DNA of 64,000 bases from Bacteroides sp. Lineage in GTDB: Bacteria > Bacteroidota > Bacteroidia > Bacteroidales > Bacteroidaceae. A model generated the notes under the pieces. The model was given only the letters and a program-made list of their open reading frames with translations. It searched no databases and was not told the origin of the DNA. Where the stretch lies: contig NZ_JASLER010000038.1 of assembly GCF_030151085.1 (NCBI RefSeq), forward strand, positions 1 to 64,000, in the 5' to 3' direction. Both the position numbers and the translations under genes were made by a program. Each line of letters opens with the position of its first letter. Positions within the stretch are counted from its first letter, which is position 1. Below are positions 44,452 through 52,524 of the stretch, piece by piece.

Positions 44452-47274
44452 ATGAAACATCTTTTTCGTGGTTTTTGGATTGTAGCAATCCTATTATGCT
44501 GCAGTTTCCAACAGGTACTTGCGCAGATGCAAATGCCCCCTATCCCAGTTGACAAGAATGTCCGCATTGGTAAGCTGGACAACGGACTGACTTATTATAT
44601 CCGCAAAAACAGCCTGCCAGCCAATCGTGCAGACTTTTACATTGCCCAAAAAGTAGGATCGATACAAGAAGAAGCCGATCAACGCGGTTTAGCACACTTC
44701 CTGGAACACATGTGCTTTAACGGAACGACCCATTTCCCCGGTGATGCTTTAAAACAATACTTGGAACGTATTGGCGTAAAGTTCGGTGAAAATCTGAATG
44801 CTTATACTTCGGTAGACGAAACCGTTTACAATATTTCCAATGTGCCTGTCACTACTCCGGGAGCCATCGATTCTTGTTTGCTGATTCTGCACGACTGGAG
44901 TAATGACCTTACCCTCGATCCGGTAGAGATAGATAAAGAACGTGGCGTTATCAACGAAGAGTGGCGTTCACGCATGAGTGCCATGATGCGTTTTCAAGAA
45001 AAGATGTTGCCAGTGATGTTTGAAGGTACCAAATATGCGAACTGCTTCCCTATCGGAACTATGGACGTAGTAATGAACTTCAAGCCTCAAACCTTAAGAG
45101 ATTATTACGAAAAATGGTATCGTCCCGATCTGCAAGGTATCGTGGTGGTTGGTGATATCGATGTAGATGCCATCGAAGCTCAGATAAAGAAAATATTCTC
45201 AGACATCCCGGCACAACCTAATGCTGCCAAACGTGAATATTTTCCTGTAAACGATAATAAGGAACCCATCATATTGATTGCTCAGGATAAAGAACAACCC
45301 AACATTCAAGCCATCATTTTCAACAAGCATGATGCTACTCCGGACGATCAAAAAGGAACCATGGACTATTTGATTCAAAACTATGCAACCACCCTTATCA
45401 GCAACATGCTGAATGCCCGCTTGAACGAATTGATGCAAGTAGCCAATCCTCCTTATATATATGCAGGAACTTACGATGATGATTTCTTTGTTGCAAAAAC
45501 CAAAGATGCCTTCACTGGAATGGTTGTTTGCAAAGAAGATGCAGTAGAAAATGGAATCACCACTTTGCTTCGCGAAATAGAACGTGCACGTCAATTTGGT
45601 TTTACTGAAACCGAATACAACCGTGCCCGTGCTGAATATCTGCGTCAGTTGGAATCTGCTTTTAATGAACGTGACAAGCGCAAAAACGAAGAATATGTGA
45701 ATGAATATGTTCGTCATTTTCTTGATAATGAACCCATCCCGGGTATTGAAAGCGAGTATGCCATCATCAATCAGATAGCTCCGAATATTCCGGTTGCCGC
45801 ACTGAACCAAATGATGCCCGCCCTCGTAACGGACAACAATCAGGTAGTAGCCATATTGGGCCCGGAAAAAGAAGGCTTGAAACTGCCTACGGAAGACGCT
45901 ATCAAGAAGATACTTGCAGATGTAAAAGCTGAAAAGCTGACTGCATACGTAGATAAAGTATCAGATGAGCCTTTAATGGCAGAAGCTCCTAAAGGCGGCA
46001 AAATTGTATCAGAAAAGACTGATGACATATTCGGCACCACTATGCTGACATTATCAAACGGAGTGAAAGTGATCATCAAGAAGACCGACTTTAAGGCAGA
46101 CGAAATTCGCATGAAGGGTGTCAGCCTGGGTGGTAGTTCATTGTTCCCCGATTCGGAAATTATCAATATCAACGGACTGGACGCTGTGAGCGTAGGTGGT
46201 CTGGGTAACTTTAGCGCTGTAGACCTTGAAAAAGTTCTGGCAGGAAAGAAGGCTTCCGTGAGCTATGGTATCGGTGACAAGACCGAGACAGTAACCGGCA
46301 GTTGCTCACCGAAAGATTTCGAGACAATGATGCAGTTAACTTATCTGACATTTACTGCTCCACGCCGTGACGACGATGCTTTTGCTTCCTACAAGAACCG
46401 TAGCAAAGCTTCTTTGCAAAATGCGGAAATGAATCCGAGAGTAGCTTTCAGTGACTCAATTCAATCCGGAATCTACATGAACCATCCGCGAAGAATGAGA
46501 ATGAAAGCCGACATGATCGATCAGATGAATTACGACAAGATATTGTCCATGTATCAGGATCGTTACAAAGATGCCAGCGACTTTACCTTTATCTTTGTAG
46601 GTAATGTAAATGTAGAAGAGATGAAACCGGTTATCGCCGAATATTTGGGTGCACTACCTTCAATCAACCGTAGGGAAGCATTTAAAGATAATAAGGTGAA
46701 CTTACGCCAAGGAGCTTTCAAGAACGACTTTATTCGTAAGCAAGAAACACCGAAAGCCTCCAATTTCGTATTAATCAGTGGCGCATGCAAATACGACCTG
46801 AGAAATGATATCCTGTTGAATATGACCAGCCAGATTCTCGACTTGGTTTATACCAATAAAGTGCGTGAGGACGAAGGTGGTACTTATGGAGTATATACCT
46901 TTGGTCAATTAAGCAAGTATCCGAAAGAACAAGCTATGCTACAGATTATTTTCGAGACATCTCCGGCCAAACGAGAAAAACTGATGCAGATTATTTTTGC
47001 CGAATTGAATAATGTAGCCCAAACCGGTTCTACGGAAAGCGACTTGAACAAGGTAAAAGAATTCATGCTGAAAAAACATGCTGAAGACTTGAAAGAGAAC
47101 GACTATTGGATGAATAGCATAGATGAATATTTGTTCACCGGTATGAACCCGATAAAAGACTATACAGAAATCATCAATAGCATCACCGTGAAAGACATTC
47201 AGAAGTTCATCGATGATCTGCTGAAGCAAAAGAATGAAATTGAGGTTTCAATGGTCAGTCCTGACAAAGAATAA
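44452..47274 (+). CDS. M16-family zinc protease, two-repeat form
   Basis: 940 residues. Signal peptide MKHLFRGFWIVAILLCCSFQQVLAQ. The inverted zinc motif H82-F-L-E85-H86 lies in LAHFLEHMCFNGTTHFP, with the distal Glu in the RGVINEEWRSRM helix. The second half (about 520-930) repeats the M16 fold without a catalytic HxxEH (pitrilysin-type inactive half), including VREDEGGTYGVYTFG as the substrate-clamp region. It probably degrades peptides in the periplasm. It ends in a strong terminator and stands alone between kdsA and the ABC module. Confidence 0.94.
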   Translation: MKHLFRGFWIVAILLCCSFQQVLAQMQMPPIPVDKNVRIGKLDNGLTYYIRKNSLPANRADFYIAQKVGSIQEEADQRGLAHFLEHMCFNGTTHFPGDALKQYLERIGVKFGENLNAYTSVDETVYNISNVPVTTPGAIDSCLLILHDWSNDLTLDPVEIDKERGVINEEWRSRMSAMMRFQEKMLPVMFEGTKYANCFPIGTMDVVMNFKPQTLRDYYEKWYRPDLQGIVVVGDIDVDAIEAQIKKIFSDIPAQPNAAKREYFPVNDNKEPIILIAQDKEQPNIQAIIFNKHDATPDDQKGTMDYLIQNYATTLISNMLNARLNELMQVANPPYIYAGTYDDDFFVAKTKDAFTGMVVCKEDAVENGITTLLREIERARQFGFTETEYNRARAEYLRQLESAFNERDKRKNEEYVNEYVRHFLDNEPIPGIESEYAIINQIAPNIPVAALNQMMPALVTDNNQVVAILGPEKEGLKLPTEDAIKKILADVKAEKLTAYVDKVSDEPLMAEAPKGGKIVSEKTDDIFGTTMLTLSNGVKVIIKKTDFKADEIRMKGVSLGGSSLFPDSEIININGLDAVSVGGLGNFSAVDLEKVLAGKKASVSYGIGDKTETVTGSCSPKDFETMMQLTYLTFTAPRRDDDAFASYKNRSKASLQNAEMNPRVAFSDSIQSGIYMNHPRRMRMKADMIDQMNYDKILSMYQDRYKDASDFTFIFVGNVNVEEMKPVIAEYLGALPSINRREAFKDNKVNLRQGAFKNDFIRKQETPKASNFVLISGACKYDLRNDILLNMTSQILDLVYTNKVREDEGGTYGVYTFGQLSKYPKEQAMLQIIFETSPAKREKLMQIIFAELNNVAQTGSTESDLNKVKEFMLKKHAEDLKENDYWMNSIDEYLFTGMNPIKDYTEIINSITVKDIQKFIDDLLKQKNEIEVSMVSPDKE

Positions 47275-47290
47275 GAGAATACAAATACAG

Positions 47291-47331
47291 AAGGCTGCGT
47301 TGTTCTTAAATAAAGCAGCGCAGCCTTTTTT
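47291..47331 (+). terminator. Rho-independent terminator after the M16 protease
   Basis: AAGGCTGCG (47291-47299) pairs perfectly with CGCAGCCTT (47319-47327), followed by a run of T residues to 47331. Confidence 0.9.
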
Positions 47332-47357
47332 ACATTATCCAAATTCATCTACACACA

Positions 47358-48845
47358 ATGAGCCTTTTTTTAGAACTGCGAAAGCACGGTAAACTGGCCG
47401 CTAAACGAAACCCGATGTACGAAAAGAACAAGTTCGGCAAGTTCTGGATGTACTTCATGGCAATCTTCTGGGCAGGTTATCTTATATTTTTTGGTAGTAC
47501 GTTTGCTTTCGCTTTCGATGGCGGAGCTACAGAAGCCTATCATGTACTGAACAGCGGATTAATATTCGTCATGGCTTTGGACTTCCTCATGCGTTTTCCT
47601 TTCCAGAAAACACCTACACAAGAGGTTAAGCCTTATCTGCTGTTACCTATCAAACGGAACCGTCTGATCGACTTTCTTTTGATACGGTCGGGGCTGAACG
47701 GATTCAATCTTATATGGTTATTCTTCTTTGTCCCTTTCTCCATCCTGACTATCACCAAATTCTATGGCGTTACGGGAGTTATTGCCTATTGTATCGGTAT
47801 TTGGTTACTGATGATATTCAATAACTACTGGTTCCTGCTTTGCCGCACGCTTATGAACGAGCGTATTTGGTGGGTGGCATTACCCGTGGTAGTGTATGGA
47901 GGTATTGCCGCAGCTTTGTTTATCCCTGATAAAAGTCCATTATTCGATTATTCTATAGAGTTAGGCGAAGGATTCATTCATTGTAATCTGTTGGTATACC
48001 TCGGCGTACTTATCGCCATTGTCGTAATGTGGTTTATTAACCGCTACGTGATGATTGGATTGATTTACGATGAAATCAACAAGGTAGAAGATACCAAAGT
48101 GAAGCATGTGTCCGAATATAAATTCCTGGATCGTTACGGTGAAATAGGAGAATACATGCGTTTGGAACTAAAACTCTTGTTACGTAACAAAGTATGTAAA
48201 ACGTCATTGCGAATGGTGGTCATCCTTGTAATATTTATCAGTTGTATTCTCAGCTTCACCGAAGCATACGACGGAACGGGAATGAAGAACTTTTTTATGG
48301 TCTATAACTTTGTAATCTTCGGTCTATTGTTTCTAACCAGTCTGATGAGTTATGAAGGTAATTATATTGACGGGCTGATGAGCCGTAAAGAATCTATTTA
48401 TACCCTGCTCCGTGCTAAATATACGCTGTATAGCATTGCTATCATCATTCCTTTTCTATTGATGATACCTGCAATGGTTACCGGAAAATTATTGGTATTA
48501 AGTTGCATAGCTTGGGCTTTGTTTGCTGTAGGTTGCGTTTACTTCTGCCTGTTCCAGTTAGCTGTATACAATAACCGAACAGTCGACCTAAATTCCAAAG
48601 TGACCAATCGTCAGAACATGGGAACCGGTTTGCAGAACCTCATCTCCGGTGCTGCCCTCGGTATTCCTTTGCTATTGAATGTAGTACTTACAAAGCTATG
48701 GGGAGATACTGTTACCGCTTGGATACTGATTTTTATCGGTCTAGGTTTCATACTCACCTCCCGCTTCTGGCTGAAGAACGTTTATCATCGCTTCATGAAG
48801 CGCCGATACAAGAATATGGAAGGCTTTAGAGATAGCAGACAATAA
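47358..48845 (+). CDS. DUF5687-family membrane protein, likely ABC permease
   Basis: 495 residues, about ten to twelve membrane helices (for example YFMAIFWAGYLIFFGSTFAFAF, GFNLIWLFFFVPFSILTI, VVILVIFISCIL, AWILIFIGLGFILTSRFW) separated by a charged central loop near 235-280. It is recognised as the DUF5687 family common in Bacteroidetes, and its position 24 bp before an ABC ATPase gene supports a permease role. N-terminus MSLFLELRKHGKLAAKRNPMYEKNKFGKF is typical. Substrate unknown. Confidence 0.85.
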   Translation: MSLFLELRKHGKLAAKRNPMYEKNKFGKFWMYFMAIFWAGYLIFFGSTFAFAFDGGATEAYHVLNSGLIFVMALDFLMRFPFQKTPTQEVKPYLLLPIKRNRLIDFLLIRSGLNGFNLIWLFFFVPFSILTITKFYGVTGVIAYCIGIWLLMIFNNYWFLLCRTLMNERIWWVALPVVVYGGIAAALFIPDKSPLFDYSIELGEGFIHCNLLVYLGVLIAIVVMWFINRYVMIGLIYDEINKVEDTKVKHVSEYKFLDRYGEIGEYMRLELKLLLRNKVCKTSLRMVVILVIFISCILSFTEAYDGTGMKNFFMVYNFVIFGLLFLTSLMSYEGNYIDGLMSRKESIYTLLRAKYTLYSIAIIIPFLLMIPAMVTGKLLVLSCIAWALFAVGCVYFCLFQLAVYNNRTVDLNSKVTNRQNMGTGLQNLISGAALGIPLLLNVVLTKLWGDTVTAWILIFIGLGFILTSRFWLKNVYHRFMKRRYKNMEGFRDSRQ

Positions 48846-48869
48846 CTAATCACTAATCATACGAATCTT

Positions 48870-49634
48870 ATGATCTCAATAAATAACTTACAAAAGAACT
48901 TCGGCGAAAAGAAAGCCGTAGATATTGATAAATATATTATTAACCAAGGTGATATGCTAGGGCTGGTTGGTAACAATGGAGCCGGTAAGACAACTCTTTT
49001 CCGGTTGATACTGGATTTGTTGCAGGCAGATGAGGGTAATGTCACTATTAACGACATCGACACCAGCAAGAGCGAAGATTGGAAAAACGTCACAGGAGCT
49101 TTCATTGATGACGGTTTTCTGATCGACTACCTCACTCCGGAGGAATACTTCTACTTTATCGGCAAGATGTATGGTTTGAAGAAAGAGGAAGTTGACGAAC
49201 GTCTTATTCCCTTCGAACGCTTTATGAACGGTGAAGTAATAGGGCAGAAGAAATTCATCCGCAACTTCTCCGCCGGTAATAAACAGAAGATTGGCATTAT
49301 CTCCGCCATGCTTCATCATCCGCAATTGCTGATATTGGATGAGCCATTCAACTTCCTCGACCCAAGCTCACAATCGGTCATCAAGCATTTATTGAGGAAG
49401 TACAACGAAGAACATGGGGCGACTGTCATCATTTCCAGCCACAACCTGAATCATACGGTAGATGTTTGCCCACGTATTGCACTGTTAGAGTACGGCGTCA
49501 TCATTCGTGATATTAAAAACGAAAACAATTCTGCTGAAAAAGAACTGGAAGATTACTTTAATATCAGTGTTGAGGAAGAGATTATAGAAGAAGAAGTAGT
49601 AGAACAGGAAGAAGCCCAGGAACAGAAAGAATGA
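48870..49634 (+). CDS. ABC transporter ATP-binding protein
   Basis: 254 residues. Walker A GNNGAGKTT at 34-42, Q-loop near the INDIDTSKSEDWKNVTGAF region, a degenerate signature NFSAGNKQKIGIISAM, Walker B LLILDEPFNFLDP and the switch His in VIISSHNLNHT. The acidic C-terminal tail (about 25 residues rich in Glu) is beyond the usual domain. It pairs with the DUF5687 protein upstream and overlaps the following lipoprotein gene by four bases, so translational coupling of all three is likely. Confidence 0.93.
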   Translation: MISINNLQKNFGEKKAVDIDKYIINQGDMLGLVGNNGAGKTTLFRLILDLLQADEGNVTINDIDTSKSEDWKNVTGAFIDDGFLIDYLTPEEYFYFIGKMYGLKKEEVDERLIPFERFMNGEVIGQKKFIRNFSAGNKQKIGIISAMLHHPQLLILDEPFNFLDPSSQSVIKHLLRKYNEEHGATVIISSHNLNHTVDVCPRIALLEYGVIIRDIKNENNSAEKELEDYFNISVEEEIIEEEVVEQEEAQEQKE

Positions 49635-50146
49635 AAAAACCGATTTCTTATACAGTATTTCTTGTCAGTCTGCTATTTATTCTTAGTTCCTGCCATACTT
49701 CTGCGCCACGACTTGATTACAAAGCATTGGCACAAGCTTCCATTCGTTTGGGAGTGGACATCGGTATAGAAGACAATCACCAGTTGTACATTAACTCCTC
49801 CGAATGGATAGGTACCCCTTACCGTGGAGGAGGAGATAGCAAACGAGGAACAGACTGCTCCGGATTAGTCTCACAACTCTATAAGAAAGTTTACCGCACT
49901 CGTCTGGCCAGAAGTACAGACGAACAGCTAAAAGAGAGCAACAAAATCTCCCGCCGCAATTTGCGTGAGGGAGATTTGGTGTTCTTTACCAGCCCGTCAT
50001 CACGAAAAAAGGTGGCGCATGTAGGCATCTATCTTAAGAATGGAAAGTTCATACATGCCAGTACCAGTCAAGGGGTTATCGTAAGTAACCTCAATGAAAA
50101 ATACTATACGCAACACTGGCTTCGCGGAGGAAGAATATCTCATTAA
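49631..50146 (+). CDS. NlpC/P60 (C40) peptidase lipoprotein
   Basis: 171 residues. Lipobox LFILSSC with C21 as the lipidated residue. NlpC/P60 catalytic triad: C76 in GTDCSGLV, H130 in KVAHVGIY and H142 in KFIHAST. The fold cleaves gamma-D-glutamyl-diamino-acid bonds in peptidoglycan peptides in the periplasm. The start ATG overlaps the ABC ATPase stop (ATGA), suggesting the ABC module and this cell-wall enzyme work together, as FtsEX does with its hydrolases; that analogy is inference. Confidence 0.93.
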   Translation: MKKPISYTVFLVSLLFILSSCHTSAPRLDYKALAQASIRLGVDIGIEDNHQLYINSSEWIGTPYRGGGDSKRGTDCSGLVSQLYKKVYRTRLARSTDEQLKESNKISRRNLREGDLVFFTSPSSRKKVAHVGIYLKNGKFIHASTSQGVIVSNLNEKYYTQHWLRGGRISH

Positions 50147-50229
50147 TCCCTGCAAATAAATTACTCTTCTTGTGATTTATCTTCTTTACTTCCGACTGAT
50201 AGTCCAAATAAATTAATAAGAAGAATACA

Positions 50230-51114
50230 ATGAAGAAATTTTTAGGTCTGCTACTGCTTATCAGTTTTGCACTAAGTGCCAATGCACAGCTTTTATGGAA
50301 AGTATCCGGTAATGAATTAAAGAAGCCCTCTTATATTTTTGGAACTTACCACCTTTCTCCCCTTAGCATAAAAGATAGCATCGCCGCTATGCCACAGGCT
50401 ATCAATGAGACTAGTCAGGTATATGGTGAAGTGGTTATGTCGGATATGATGACACCTGCTTTTATGCAAAGTATGCAACAGCAAATGATGATGCCTAAAG
50501 ATACTACGTTGCAAAGTCTGTTCACCCCGGAACAATATGAGTTAGTAGGGAAAGTTATAAAAGAAAACATGATGGTAGACATTGCTATGCTGGCACAGTT
50601 GAAACCAGCCGCCATCAGTCAGCAACTTGCCGTACTGCTTTATATGAAGCATACACCGGGATACAACCCGCAGGAACAACTTGATACTTACTTCCAGCAA
50701 CAAGCACAGCAAAATGGTAAGAAGGTAGGTGGTCTGGAAACAGCTCAATCACAGATAGACATTCTTTTGAACAGCCAGTCATTACGACGCCAAGCTACGC
50801 TTCTACATTGTACGGCAAGCGATATTGATAAAGCAGTGGAACAGGCACAAAGATTGATTAAGAGCTATCAGGCACAAGATCTTGACGAAATGTTGCTCTT
50901 GATGGAAGAACGTGACGGAAATTCTTGCGATCCACTACCAGGAGAGATGGAGGCACTTCTCGACTATCGCAATATTGCATGGGCAGGCCAAATACCCGCC
51001 ATCATGACTGAAGCTCCCACTCTTTTTGTGGTTGGCGCCGGGCACTTACCCGGAACAAACGGAGTTCTGAATTTACTGAAGCAACAAGGCTACACTGTGG
51101 AAGCCATGAAATAA
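50230..51114 (+). CDS. TraB/GumN-family protein
   Basis: 294 residues. Signal peptide MKKFLGLLLLISFALSANAQ. The N-terminal LLWKVSGNELKKPSYIFGTYHLSP and the C-terminal LFVVGAGHLPGTNGVLNLLKQQGYTVE with its GxxH motif are the TraB/GumN signature of a presumed metal-dependent hydrolase related to TIKI proteases. The usual GTxH and GxxH histidines are both present. Function in Bacteroides unknown; expected in the periplasm. Confidence 0.92.
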   Translation: MKKFLGLLLLISFALSANAQLLWKVSGNELKKPSYIFGTYHLSPLSIKDSIAAMPQAINETSQVYGEVVMSDMMTPAFMQSMQQQMMMPKDTTLQSLFTPEQYELVGKVIKENMMVDIAMLAQLKPAAISQQLAVLLYMKHTPGYNPQEQLDTYFQQQAQQNGKKVGGLETAQSQIDILLNSQSLRRQATLLHCTASDIDKAVEQAQRLIKSYQAQDLDEMLLLMEERDGNSCDPLPGEMEALLDYRNIAWAGQIPAIMTEAPTLFVVGAGHLPGTNGVLNLLKQQGYTVEAMK

Positions 51115-51173
51115 AATCATTTTTACTCTCTCTTATATTTTCTCTAACAAGAAACAAGTTATTTATCATCATT

Positions 51174-51210
51174 AAGGCGTGAATACAATGTATTTGTATT
51201 CACGCCTTTT
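51174..51210 (+). terminator. Rho-independent terminator after TraB/GumN
   Basis: A perfect 15-bp stem, AAGGCGTGAATACAA (51174-51188) with 51194-51208, 5-nt loop, followed by TTATAT; sequence is symmetric enough to act in both directions. Confidence 0.9.
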
Positions 51211-51284
51211 ATATAATACTCACCCAAAATTTCATTTTGTCACTTTTATAGTCCCATATTATCAAGCATCTGAAAAAATTATAC

Positions 51285-51545
51285 TACTTTTGTAAGCAAG
51301 TCTTGCCTGTCATAGTGATAATAGGCAGTATTGGTTTGATTCATTGAAAACGCAAGAAGCGAAAGTTATTATCCCCAGTTATTCGGAATCTGGAAAATTC
51401 AAAAAAACATCATGGGATAGTAGCAACAGTTTCTTCACGTCTACGTTATTATATACTTAGGCGTGAGGGCTGTTGTCTATTTATGATGTGGGCATTTTCC
51501 AGAGCCTCGAATGCGGATAGACAATAACAGTCCTCGCGCTTTTTA
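51285..51545 (+). promoter_or_regulatory. Structured leader with alternative antiterminator and terminator hairpins
   Basis: TACTTTTG (51285-51292) fits the -7 consensus, giving a start near 51299. A 20-bp terminator-type stem (51461-51480 with 51517-51539, one 3-nt bulge) is followed by TTTTT at 51540. Its 5' arm can instead pair with an earlier segment: CAACAG (51424-51429) and TCACG (51435-51439) are complementary to CTGTTG (51470-51475) and CGTGA (51462-51466). The two folds exclude each other. An upstream part (51304-51395) contains further small stems. The unit lies 50 bp before the orphan kinase gene; it is either a regulated leader of that gene or a free-standing RNA of about 245 nt. 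Confidence 0.55.
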
Positions 51546-51594
51546 TATATAACAAATCCGTTAAAGAGGGCAAACGGAGTAAACAAAAGGCACA

Positions 51595-52455
51595 ATGATG
51601 TACCCCACAATTACTGAAGGAATGCAGTATTTACTATTCCTGCTATTTGCTATTATATTTGTCTATTTCTTTTATTGGATATATCGCAAACATAGAAATC
51701 TGCACAGTCAAATAGCTAATTCCGAATTAGTCATAGCCGAACTACAAGAAGCCAAAAACAAAGCAGAAGAAGCCAACCGACTGAAATCCGCCTTTTTGGC
51801 TAATATGAGCCACGAAATTCGTACACCGCTGAATGCCATTGTTGGCTTCTCCTCCATCCTATCCGAATTAATAAAAGATAAAGATGTGAAAGAATATATA
51901 CATATAATAGAAGAGAACAACGAACTCCTTTTGCAACTTATCAATGACATACTCGATATTTCACGGATAGAAGCAGGTTTACTTGAATTTGTAGAAGGAG
52001 ACATGAATGTCAACAGTACGCTTTATGAAATACAAACCGCAGCTGTTCTGAAAGCATCTTCACAAGTAAATATTCGTTTTCTGCCGGGAGCAGAAACTTG
52101 TACCATTCATACTGTACCCAATCGCGTAAAACAAGTCATCAACAACTATGTATCAAATGCCCTTAAACATACGGACAAGGGTTATATAGATATCGGCTTT
52201 GATATTCTCACAAATGAAATAATACGTTTCTTTGTACGAGATACAGGCTCCGGCATCCCCATGGATAAACAGGAACAAGTATTTGAACGTTTTACCAAAT
52301 TAGACAGCTTTAAACAGGGTGCAGGTTTAGGACTTTCAATTTGTAGTATGATAGCAGAAAAGATGAATGGGAAAGTAGGTGTAGTTTCTGAATTGGGAGA
52401 AGGTTCTGAATTCTGGTTTGAAATACCTCTTATATCAGTAACATCCGAAAAATAG
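51595..52455 (+). CDS. Short sensor histidine kinase without sensory domain
   Basis: 286 residues. One N-terminal membrane helix (about 10-30, LLFLLFAIIFVYFFYWIY), a short coiled coil (about 35-62) and then directly HisKA (H73 in NMSHEIRTPLNAIVGFS) and HATPase_c with NYVSNALKHTD, DTGSGIP and GAGLGLSI. There is no periplasmic loop or PAS domain, so input must come through the membrane helix or a partner protein. The kinase core is highly similar to that at 39560. An ATG one codon later is possible. No response regulator lies nearby. Confidence 0.92.
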   Translation: MMYPTITEGMQYLLFLLFAIIFVYFFYWIYRKHRNLHSQIANSELVIAELQEAKNKAEEANRLKSAFLANMSHEIRTPLNAIVGFSSILSELIKDKDVKEYIHIIEENNELLLQLINDILDISRIEAGLLEFVEGDMNVNSTLYEIQTAAVLKASSQVNIRFLPGAETCTIHTVPNRVKQVINNYVSNALKHTDKGYIDIGFDILTNEIIRFFVRDTGSGIPMDKQEQVFERFTKLDSFKQGAGLGLSICSMIAEKMNGKVGVVSELGEGSEFWFEIPLISVTSEK

Positions 52456-52513
52456 TTGATAACTAAGTCAGTCGGCTAATTTAAAATATTACATGACTTA
52501 ATTATCAACTATT
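52451..52513. terminator. 20-bp hairpin between convergent kinase and GH92 genes
   Basis: 52451-52470 pairs with 52494-52513 with a single mismatch (ATAGTTGATAA...TAAGTCA arms), loop 23 nt. Placed between convergent genes, it is likely a bidirectional terminator. Confidence 0.75.
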
Positions 52514-52524
52514 CATCATCTCTA

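Noticed and set aside
51299..51545. Calling the leader 6S RNA
   Set aside because: The 5' and 3' ends do not pair into the closing stem expected of 6S RNA, and the 3' part is a terminator-type hairpin.
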